The notes below the pieces were generated by a model. That model did no database searches. It saw only the letters and a program-made list of their open reading frames with translations, and was not told where the DNA came from. Made by a program: the position numbers and the translations under genes. DNA of 64,000 nt from Hippasteria phrygiana (lineage: Eukaryota; Echinodermata; Asteroidea; Valvatida; Goniasteridae): positions 1,922,001 through 1,986,000 of the forward strand of contig JAZGUH010000323.1 of the NCBI GenBank assembly GCA_037893225.1. The letters are read 5' to 3'. Every line of letters begins with the position of its first letter. Position 1 is the first letter of the stretch. Shown here in pieces: positions 55,401 through 64,000 of this stretch.

Positions 55401-55594
55401 TATAGCTTAGATCTGGCGCTACATGTTGCAATCATCGGCGGCTTCCTAGAGTTAAAACTTGTGGAGAAAATTCAAACCTCGCAATGTTTATTTTCTTTCC
55501 GGCCAACATCTGTGTACATATTACCTTCTATTTATTGCTCCATGCATGTCAAATTCCCTGGGGTATGGACTTGCTTTATTCATTCATAATTGCA
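52459..55594 (+). repeat. 13-monomer HOR, copy 2
   Basis: This is the second copy of the 13-mer. It differs from copy 1 at A53,438, at the position-44 variant in the 50.6/53.6-kb pair, at two positions near 54.85-54.89 kb, and at G55,106 (TATGGTGTT). The last change recurs at 63,222 and 63,918, so the right end of the window descends from this copy. Confidence 0.88.
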
Positions 55595-57371
55595 TGAAAT
55601 ATCAACCAAATGCAGTAATTTTGACATGTATGGATAGCTTAGATCTGGCGCTACATGTTGCAATCATCGGCGGCTTCTTAGAGTTCAAACTTGTGGAGAA
55701 AATTCAAACCTCGCCATGTTTATTTTCTTTCCGGCCAACATCTGTGTACATATTACCGTCTATTTATTGCTCCATGCATGTCAAATTCCCTGGGGTATGG
55801 ACTTGCTTTATTCATTCATAATTGCATGAAATATCAACCAAATGCAGTAATTTTGACATGTATGTATAGCTTAGATCTGGCGCTACATGTTGCAATCATC
55901 GGCGGCTTCCTAGAGTTAAAACTTGTGGAGAAAATTAAAACCTCGCAATGTTTATTTTCTTTCCGGCCAACATCTGTGTACATATTACCTTCTATTTATT
56001 GCTCCATGCATGTCAAATTCCCTGGGGTATGGACTTGCTTTATTCATTCATAATTGCATGAAATATCAACCAAATGCAGTAATTTTGACATGTATGGATA
56101 GCTTAGATCTGGCGCTACATGTTGCAATCATCGGCGGCTTCTTAGAGTTCAAACTTGTGGAGAAAATGCAAACCTCGCAATGTTTATTTTCTTTCCGGCC
56201 AACATCTGTGTGCATATTACCTTCTATTTATTGCTCCATGCCTGTCAAATTCCCTGGGGTATGGTCTTGCTTTACTCATTCATAATTGCATGAAATATCA
56301 ACCAAATGCAGTAATTTTGACATGTATGGATAGCGTAGATCTGGCGCTACATGTTGCAATCATCGGCGGCTTCTTAGAGTTCAAACTTGTGGAGAAAATT
56401 CAAACCTCGCCATGTTTATTTTCTTTCCGGCCAACATCTGTGTACATATTACCGTCTATTTATTGCTCCATGCATGTCAAATTCCCCGGGGTATGGACTT
56501 GCTTTACTCATTCATAATTGCATGAAATATCAACCAAATGCAGTAATTTTGACATGTATGTATAGCTTAGATCTGGCGCTACATGTTGCAATCATCGGCG
56601 GCTTCCTAGAGTTAAAACTTGTGGAGAAAATTCAAACCTCGCAATGTTTATTTTCTTTCCGGCCAACATCTGTGTACATATTACCTTCTATTTATTGCTC
56701 CATGCATGTCAAATTCCCTGGGGTATGGACTTGCTTTATTCATTCATAATTGCATGAAATATCAACCAAATGCAGTAATTTTGACATGTATGGATAGCTT
56801 AGATCTGGCGCTACATGTTGCAATCATCGGCGGCTTCTTAGAGTTCAAACTTGTGGAGAAAATTCAAACCTCGCCATGTTTATTTTCTTTCCGGCCAACA
56901 TCTGTGTACATATTACCGTCTATTTATTGCTCCATGCATGTCAAATTCCCTGGGGTATGGACTTGCTTTACTCATTCATAATTGCATGAAATATCAACCA
57001 AATGCAGTAATTTTGACATGTATGTATAGCTTAGATCTGGCGCTACATGTTGCAATCATCGGCGGCTTCCTAGAGTTAAAACTTGTGGAGAAAATTAAAA
57101 CCTCGCAATGTTTATTTTCTTTCCGGCCAACATCTGTGTACATATTACCTTCTATTTATTGCTCCATGCATGTCAAATTCCCTGGGGTATGGACTTGCTT
57201 TATTCATTCATAATTGCATGAAATATCAACCAAATGCAGTAATTTTGACATGTATGGATAGCTTAGATCTGGCGCTACATGTTGCAATCATCGGCGGCTT
57301 CTTAGAGTTCAAACTTGTGGAGAAAATGCAAACCTCGCAATGTTTATTTTCTTTCCGGCCAACATCTGTGT
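54420..57371 (+). repeat. 5-monomer HOR, about 2.5 copies (period 1,160 bp)
   Basis: 54,420-56,211 matches 55,580-57,371 with a few mismatches: two near 54.85-54.89 kb, G55,106 against C56,266, and private C56,487, which creates CCCGGG. It overlaps the second 13-mer copy, so it arose from its right part. Confidence 0.84.
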
Positions 57372-57845
57372 ACATATTACCGTCTATTTATTGCTCCATG
57401 CCTGTCAAATTCCCTGGGGTATGGACTTGCTTTACTCATTCATAATTGCATGAAATATCAACCAAATGCAGTAATTTTGACATGTATGTATAGCTTAGAT
57501 CTGGCGCTACATGTTGCAATCATCGGCGGCTTCCTAGAGTTAAAACTTGTGGAGAAAATTAAAACCTCGCAATGTTTATTTTCTTTCCGGCCAACATCTG
57601 TGTACATATTACCTTCTATTTATTGCTCCATGCATGTCAAATTCCCTGGGGTATGGACTTGCTTTATTCATTCATAATTGCATGAAATATCAACCAAATG
57701 CAGTAATTTTGACATGTATGGATAGCTTAGATCTGGCGCTACATGTTGCAATCATCGGCGGCTTCTTAGAGTTCAAACTTGTGGAGAAAATGCAAACCTC
57801 GCAATGTTTATTTTCTTTCCGGCCAACATCTGTGTACATATTACC
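56939..57845 (+). repeat. 2-monomer tandem duplication (period 464 bp)
   Basis: 56,939-57,381 matches 57,403-57,845. The right copy leads into a 231-bp monomer at 57,888. This is the smallest class of event seen besides single-monomer changes. Confidence 0.8.
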
Positions 57846-58008
57846 TTCTATTTATTGCTCCATGCCTGTCAAATTCCCTGGGGTATGACTTGCTTTACTC
57901 ATTCATAATTGCATGAAATATCAATCAAATACAGTAATTTTGACATGTATGGATAGCTTAGATCTGGCGCTACATGTTGCAATTATCGGCGGCTTCTTAG
58001 AGTTAACA
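57846..58008 (+). repeat. Short link between the 2-mer block and the dispersed copy
   Basis: End of the 231-bp subtype and the start of the following monomer, with AATCAAATACAG as usual. Satellite only. Confidence 0.75.
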
Positions 58009-61000
58009 CTTGTGGAGAAAATTCAAACCTCGCAATGTTTATTTTCTTTCCGGCCACCATCTGTGTGCATATTACCTTTTATTTATTGCTCCATGCCTGT
58101 CAAATTCCCAGGGGTATGGACTTGCTTTACTCATTCATAATTGCATGAAATATCAACCAAATGAAGTAATTTTGACATGTATGGATAGCTTAGATCTGGC
58201 GCTACATGTTGCAATCATCGGCGGCTTCTTAGAGTTCAAACTTGTGGAGAAAATTCAAACCTCACAATGTTTATTTTCTTTCCGGCCAACATCTGTGTAC
58301 ATATTACCTTCTATTTATTGCTCCATGCATGTCAAATTCCCTGGGGTATGGACTTGCTTTACTCATTCATAATTGCATGAAATATCAACCAAATGCAGTA
58401 ATGTTGACATGTATGTATAGCTTAGATCTGGCGCTACATGTTGCAATCATCGGCGGCTTCCTAGAGTTAACACTTGTGGAGAAAATTAAAACCTCGCAAT
58501 GTTTATTTTCTTTCCGGCCAACATCTGTGTACATATTACCTTCTATTTATTGCTCCATGCATGTCAAATTCCCTGGGGTATGGACTTGCTTTATTCATTC
58601 ATAATTGCATGAAATATCAACCAAATGCAGTAATTTTGACATGTATGGATAGCTTAGATCTGGCGCTACATGTTGCAATCATCGGCGGCTTCTTAGAGTT
58701 CAAACTTGTGGAGAAAATGCAAACCTCGCAATGTTTATTTTCTTTCCGGCCAACATCTGTGTACATATTACCGTCTATTTATTGCTCCATGCCTGTCAAA
58801 TTCCCTGGGGTATGACTTGCTTTACTCATTCATAATTGCATGAAATATCAATCAAATACAGTAATTTTGACATGTATGGATAGCTTAGATCTGGCGCTAC
58901 ATGTTGCAATTATCGGCGGCTTCTTAGAGTTAACACTTGTGGAGAAAATTCAAACCTCGCAATGTTTATTTTCTTTCCGGCCACCATCTGTGTGCATATT
59001 ACCTTTTATTTATTGCTCCATGCCTGTCAAATTCCCTGGGGTATGGACTTGCTTTACTCATTCATAATTGCATGAAATATCAACCAAATTCAGTAATTTT
59101 GACATGTATGGATAGCTTAGATCTGGCGCTACATGTTGCAATTATCGGCGGCTTCTTAGAGTTAAAACTTGTGGAGAAAATTCAAACCTCGCAATGTTTA
59201 TTTTCTTTCCGGCCAACATCTGTGTGCATATTACCTTCTATTTATTGCTCCATGCCTGTCAAATTCCCTGGGGTATGGACTTGCTTTACTCATTCATAAT
59301 TGCATGAAATATCAACCAAATGCAGTAATTTTGACATGTATGGATAGCTTAGATCTGGCGCTACATGTTGCAATCATCGGCGGCTTCTTAGAGTTCAAAC
59401 TTGTGGAGAAAATTCAAACCTCGCCATGTTTATTTTCTTTCCGGCCAACATCTGTGTACATATTACCGTCTATTTATTGCTCCATGCATGTCAAATTCCC
59501 TGGGGTATGGACTTGCTTTATTCATTCATAATTGCATGAAATATCAACCAAATGCAGTAATTTTGACATGTATGTATAGCTTAGATCTGGCGCTACATGT
59601 TGCAATCATCGGCGGCTTCCTAGAGTTAAAACTTGTGGAGAAAATTAAAACCTCGCAATGTTTATTTTCTTTCCGGCCAACATCTGTGTACATATTACCT
59701 TCTATTTATTGCTCCATGCATGTCAAATTCCCTGGGGTATGGACTTGCTTTATTCATTCATAATTGCATGAAATATCAACCAAATGCAGTAATTTTGACA
59801 TGTATGGATAGCTTAGATCTGGCGCTACATGTTGCAATCATCGGCGGCTTCTTAGAGTTCAAACTTGTGGAGAAAATGCAAACCTCGCAATGTTTATTTT
59901 CTTTCCGGCCAACATCTGTGTGCATATTACCTTCTATTTATTGCTCCATGCCTGTCAAATTCCCTGGGGTATGGTCTTGCTTTACTCATTCATAATTGCA
60001 TGAAATATCAACCAAATGCAGTAATTTTGACATGTATGGATAGCGTAGATCTGGCGCTACATGTTGCAATCATCGGCGGCTTCTTAGAGTTCAAACTTGT
60101 GGAGAAAATTCAAACCTCGCCATGTTTATTTTCTTTCCGGCCAACATCTGTGTACATATTACCGTCTATTTATTGCTCCATGCATGTCAAATTCCCTGGG
60201 GTATGGACTTGCTTTACTCATTCATAATTGCATGAAATATCAACCAAATGCAGTAATTTTGACATGTATGTATAGCTTAGATCTGGCGCTACATGTTGCA
60301 ATCATCGGCGGCTTCCTTGAGTTAAAACTTGTGGAGAAAATTCAAACCTCGCAATGTTTATTTTCTTTCCGGCCAACATCTGTGTACATATTACCTTCTA
60401 TTTATTGCTCCATGCATGTCAAATTCCCTGGGGTATGGACTTGCTTTATTCATTCATAATTGCAAGAAATATCAACCAAATGCAGTAATTTTGACATGTA
60501 TGGATAGCTTAGATCTGGCGCTACATGTTGCAATCATCGGCGGCTTCTTAGAGTTAACACTTGTGGAGAAAATTCAAACCTCGCAATGTTTATTTTCTTT
60601 CCTTATACCATCTGTGTGCATATTACCTTTTATTTATTGCTCCATGCCTGTCAAATTCCCTGGGGTATGGACTTGCTTTACTCATTCATAATTGCATGAA
60701 ATATCAACCAAATGCAGTAATTTTGACATGTATGGATAGCTTAGATCTGGCGCTACATGTTGCAATCATCGGCGGCTTCTTAGAGTTAAAACTTGTGGAG
60801 AAAATTCAAACCTCGCCATGTTTATTTTCTTTCCGGCCAACATCTGTGTACATATTACCTTCTATTTATTGCTCCATGCATGTCAAATTCCCTGGGGTAT
60901 GGACTTGCTTTACTCATTCATAATTGCATGAAATATCACCCAAATGCAGTAATTTTGACATGTATGTATAGCTTAGATCTGGCGCTACATGTTGCAATTA

Positions 61001-61501
61001 TCGGCGGCTTCTTAGAGTTAACGCTTGTGGAGAAAATTCAAACCTCGCAATGTTTATTTTCTTTCCGGCCACCATCTGTGTGCATATTACCTTTTATTTA
61101 TTGCTCCATGCCTGTCAAATTCCCTGGGGTATGGACTTGCTTTACTCATTCATAATTGCATGAAATATCAACCAAATGAAGTAATTTTGACATGTATGGA
61201 TAGCTTAGATCTGGCGCTACATGTTGCAATCATCGGCGGCTTCTTAGAGTTCAAACTTGTGGAGAAAATTCAAACCTCACAATGTTTATTTTCTTTCCGG
61301 CCAACATCTGTGTACATATTACCTTCTATTTATTGCTCCATGCATGTCAAATTCCCTGGGGTATGGACTTGCTTTACTCATTCATAATTGCATGAAATAT
61401 CAACCAAATGCAGTAATGTTGACATGTATGTATAGCTTAGATCTGGCGCTACATGTTGCAATCATCGGCGGCTTCCTAGAGTTAACACTTGTGGAGAAAA
61501 T
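58009..61501 (+). repeat. 3.5-kb copy of 50,124-53,616, 7,885 bp downstream
   Basis: Fifteen monomers match 50,124-53,616 in order at an offset of 7,885. The copy lacks the private T51,753 and C51,787 of its partner and has its own A58,110, G at about 58,772 and T60,318. With 13-mer copy 1 it gives a three-way comparison for ordering mutations. It shows that long segments can be copied over several kilobases, or that the intervening 2- to 5-mer blocks were added later. Confidence 0.84.
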
Positions 61502-62009
61502 TAAAACCTCGCAATGTTTATTTTCTTTCCGGCCAACATCTGTGTGCATATTACCTTTTATTTATTGCTCCATGCCTGTCAAATTCCCTGGGGTATGGAC
61601 TTGCTTTACTCATTCATAATTGCATGAAATATCAACCAAATGAAGTAATTTTGACATGTATGGATAGCTTAGATCTGGCGCTACATGTTGCAATCATCGG
61701 CGGCTTCTTAGAGTTCAAACTTGTGGAGAAAATTCAAACCTCACAATGTTTATTTTCTTTCCGGCCAACATCTGTGTACATATTACCTTCTATTTATTGC
61801 TCCATGCATGTCAAATTCCCTGGGGTATGGACTTGCTTTACTCATTCATAATTGCATGAAATATCAACCAAATGCAGTAATGTTGACATGTATGTATAGC
61901 TTAGATCTGGCGCTACATGTTGCAATCATCGGCGGCTTCCTAGAGTTAACACTTGTGGAGAAAATTAAAACCTCGCAATGTTTATTTTCTTTCCGGCCAA
62001 CATCTGTGT
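61073..62009 (+). repeat. 2-monomer tandem duplication (period 464 bp)
   Basis: 61,073-61,545 matches 61,537-62,009, including the paired AATGAAG, CTCACAATG and AATGTTGAC variants (G61,418 and G61,882). It is a simple tandem duplication inside a sequence otherwise ordered as at 53.1-53.6 kb. Confidence 0.86.
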
Positions 62010-62596
62010 ACATATTACCTTCTATTTATTGCTCCATGCATGTCAAATTCCCTGGGGTATGGACTTGCTTTATTCATTCATAATTGCATGAAATATCAAC
62101 CAAATGCAGTAATTTTGACATGTATGGATAGCTTAGATCTGGCGCTACATGTTGCAATCATCGGCGGCTTCTTAGAGTTCAAACTTGTGGAGAAAATGCA
62201 AACCTCGCAATGTTTATTTTCTTTCCGGCCAACATCTGTGTACATATTACCTTCTATTTATTGCTCCATGCCTGTCAAATTCCCTTGGGTATGACTTGCT
62301 TTACTCATTCATAATTGCATGAAATATCAATCAAATACAGTAATTTTGACATGTATGGATAGCTTAGATCTGGCGCTACATGTTGCAATTATCGGCGGCT
62401 TCTTAGAGTTAACACTTGTGGAGAAAATTAAAACCTCGCAATGTTTATTTTCTTTCCGGCCACCATCTGTGTGCATATTACCTTTTATTTATTGCTCCAT
62501 GCCTGTCAAATTCCCTGGGGTATGGACTTGCTTTACTCATTCATAATTGCATGAAATATCAACCAAATTCAGTAATTTTGACATGTATGGATAGCT
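62010..62596 (+). repeat. Monomers matching 58.5-59.1 kb
   Basis: About 2.5 units including the last 231-bp monomer (TGA ending at 62,294). They follow the same order as the segment 3,479 bp upstream. Private T62,286 changes CCCTGGGG to CCCTTGGG. Confidence 0.78.
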
Positions 62597-64000
62597 TAGA
62601 TCTGGCGCTACATGTTGCAATCATCGGCGGCTTCTTAGAGTTCAAACTTGTGGAGAAAATTCAAACCTCGCCATGTTTATTTTCTTTCCGGCCAACATCT
62701 GTGTACATATTACCGTCTATTTATTGCTCCATGCATGTCAAATTCCCTGGGGTATGGACTTGCTTTATTCATTCATAATTGCATGAAATATCAACCAAAT
62801 GCAGTAATTTTGACATGTATGTATAGCTTAGATCTGGCGCTACATGTTGCAATCATCGGCGGCTTCCTAGAGTTAAAACTTGTGGAGAAAATTAAAACCT
62901 CGCAATGTTTATTTTCTTTCCGGCCAACATCTGTGTACATATTACCTTCTATTTATTGCTCCATGCCTGTCAAATTCCCTGGGGTATGGACTTGCTTTAC
63001 TCATTCATAATTGCATGAAATATCAACCAAATGCAGTAATTTTGACATGTATGGATAGCTTAGATCTGGCGCTACATGTTGCAATCATCGGCGGCTTCTT
63101 AGAGTTCAAACTTGTGGAGAAAATGCAAACCTCGCAATGTTTATTTTCTTTCCGGCCAACATCTGTGTGCATATTACCTTCTATTTATTGCTCCATGCCT
63201 GTCAAATTCCCTGGGGTATGGTGTTGCTTTACTCATTCATAATTGCATGAAATATCAACCAAATGCAGTAATTTTGACATGTATGGATAGCGTAGATCTG
63301 GCGCTACATGTTGCAATCATCGGCGGCTTCTTAGAGTTCAAACTTGTGGAGAAAATTCAAACCTCGCCATGTTTATTTTCTTTCCGGCCAACATCTGTGT
63401 ACATATTACCGTCTATTTATTGCTCCATGCATGTCAAATTCCCTGGGGTATGGACTTGCTTTATTCATTCATAATTGCATGAAATATCAACCAAATGCAG
63501 TAATTTTGACATGTATGTATAGCTTAGATCTGGCGCTACATGTTGCAATCATCGGCGGCTTCCTAGAGTTAAAACTTGTGGAGAAAATTAAAACCTCGCA
63601 ATGTTTATTTTCTTTCCGGCCAACATCTGTGTACATATTACCTTCTATTTATTGCTCCATGCCTGTCAAATTCCCTGGGGTATGGACTTGCTTTACTCAT
63701 TCATAATTGCATGAAATATCAACCAAATGCAGTAATTTTGACATGTATGGATAGCTTAGATCTGGCGCTACATGTTGCAATCATCGGCGGCTTCTTAGAG
63801 TTCAAACTTGTGGAGAAAATGCAAACCTCGCAATGTTTATTTTCTTTCCGGCCAACATCTGTGTGCATATTACCTTCTATTTATTGCTCCATGCCTGTCA
63901 AATTCCCTGGGGTATGGTGTTGCTTTACTCATTCATAATTGCATGAAATATCAACCAAATGCAGTAATTTTGACATGTATGGATAGCGTAGATCTGGCGC
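62597..64000 (+). repeat. 3-monomer HOR running off the right edge (period 696 bp)
   Basis: 62,597 onward matches the sequence 696 bp downstream to the end of the window. Both copies carry TATGGTGTT (G63,222 and G63,918) and AGCGTAG (G63,292 and G63,988). The same three monomers occur once at about 54.53-55.19 kb. The number of copies beyond 64,000 is unknown. Confidence 0.87.

Larger units (their letters stand above)
1..64000 (+). repeat. 232-bp satellite DNA array, about 276 monomers, single orientation
   Basis: The entire window is made of one AT-rich unit of 232 bp repeated head-to-tail with no interruption, inversion or inserted element. Landmarks such as the AGATCT hexamer and the CGGCGGCTTC motif recur every 232 bases, or every 231 where a 1-bp deletion falls. 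Counting 20 shared and two private deletions, the window holds 275.96 units. Monomers differ by substitutions at a limited set of positions, and longer multi-monomer blocks are nearly identical. Homogenised tandem arrays of this kind are typical of eukaryotic centromeric or pericentromeric heterochromatin; that location is an inference. The family is not one I recognise. Neither end of the array lies in the window, so total length and flanking genes are unknown. No gene-sized unique stretch exists anywhere, so every gene-free interval holds only this repeat. Confidence 0.99.

Noticed and set aside
56480..56492. CCCCGGGG palindrome as a regulatory site
   Set aside because: It results from one private T-to-C change at 56,487 in a single monomer and is not conserved.
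30..63938. Hundreds of overlapping 75-120 aa plus-strand reading frames
   Set aside because: They recur every 232 bp and overlap each other by 131 nt in different frames. Most start at TTG and not ATG, and they end at whichever stop the repeat supplies. They are a by-product of one repeated sequence, with no recognisable domain or start context.
1..64000. CRISPR array
   Set aside because: The whole 232-bp unit repeats without unique spacers, and unit length and variation do not fit repeat-spacer structure. There are no cas genes.
1..64000. CENP-B box or similar 17-bp centromere protein site
   Set aside because: The pattern NTTCGNNNNANNCGGGN is absent on both strands of the monomer; no TTCG tetramer occurs in it.
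1..64000. rDNA spacer repeats, tRNA or 5S gene clusters, telomere repeats
   Set aside because: No rRNA, 5S, tRNA A/B-box or short telomeric motif was seen in the monomer or its variants.
1..64000. Transposon-derived tandem repeat with terminal repeats or a protein remnant
   Set aside because: No target-site duplications, long terminal or inverted repeats or transposase/reverse-transcriptase motifs are visible. An ancient mobile origin of the monomer cannot be excluded but has no support here.

Overview
The whole 64,000-base window is one uninterrupted tandem satellite array. The unit is 232 bp. About 276 monomers lie head-to-tail in the same orientation, about 39% GC by hand count of one monomer. 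I found no unique sequence, transposon, RNA gene, credible protein gene or array edge on either strand. Size and make-up indicate a eukaryotic nuclear chromosome, most likely centromeric, pericentromeric or other constitutive heterochromatin. I do not recognise the monomer family and cannot name the organism.

The length arithmetic is exact. Twenty monomers carry the same 1-bp deletion (231 bp) and two others carry private 1-bp deletions (near 10,131 and 22,748). 276 x 232 minus 22 is 64,010, and the window stops 10 bases short of the end of monomer 276. No net insertion is needed anywhere.

The array is organised as a mosaic of recent duplications of many sizes, with no single higher-order repeat (HOR). 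From left to right: a 17-mer (3,943 bp, two copies, 1-7,697); an 8-mer (about 1,855 bp, 7,699-11,449); an 11/10-mer copy (12,485-14,554); an 11-mer (2,551 bp, 15,351-20,525); an overlapping 7-mer (18,830-21,891); a 17-mer (20,274-27,696); an 8-mer (26,517-30,332); a 7-mer (31,283-34,420); a 3-mer (34,329-35,738); a 7/6-mer (35,402-38,506); a 4-mer (38,934-40,833); a 3-mer (41,381-42,926); a 15-mer (3,479 bp, about 2.45 copies, 42,077-50,601); a 13-mer (3,015 bp, 49,444-55,594); a 5-mer (54,420-57,371); a 2-mer (56,939-57,845); a dispersed 3.5-kb copy (58,009-61,501 from 50,124-53,616); a 2-mer (61,073-62,009); and a 3-mer running off the right end (62,597-64,000). Monomers differ at roughly 20 recurrent positions. 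Copies of a block are nearly or fully identical, so block amplification is much younger than the monomer variants.

Shared private mutations give a relative order of events and split the array into two zones near 33 kb. A T-to-G variant at monomer position 192 occurs 26 times before 32,893 and never after. Three other variants are confined to the right: position 22 (from 37.8 kb), position 191 (from 43.6 kb) and position 210 (from 44.5 kb). Each monomer also carries a 7-bp inverted repeat around a BglII palindrome, which is the only candidate functional element I can see. All coordinates and counts come from reading by eye.
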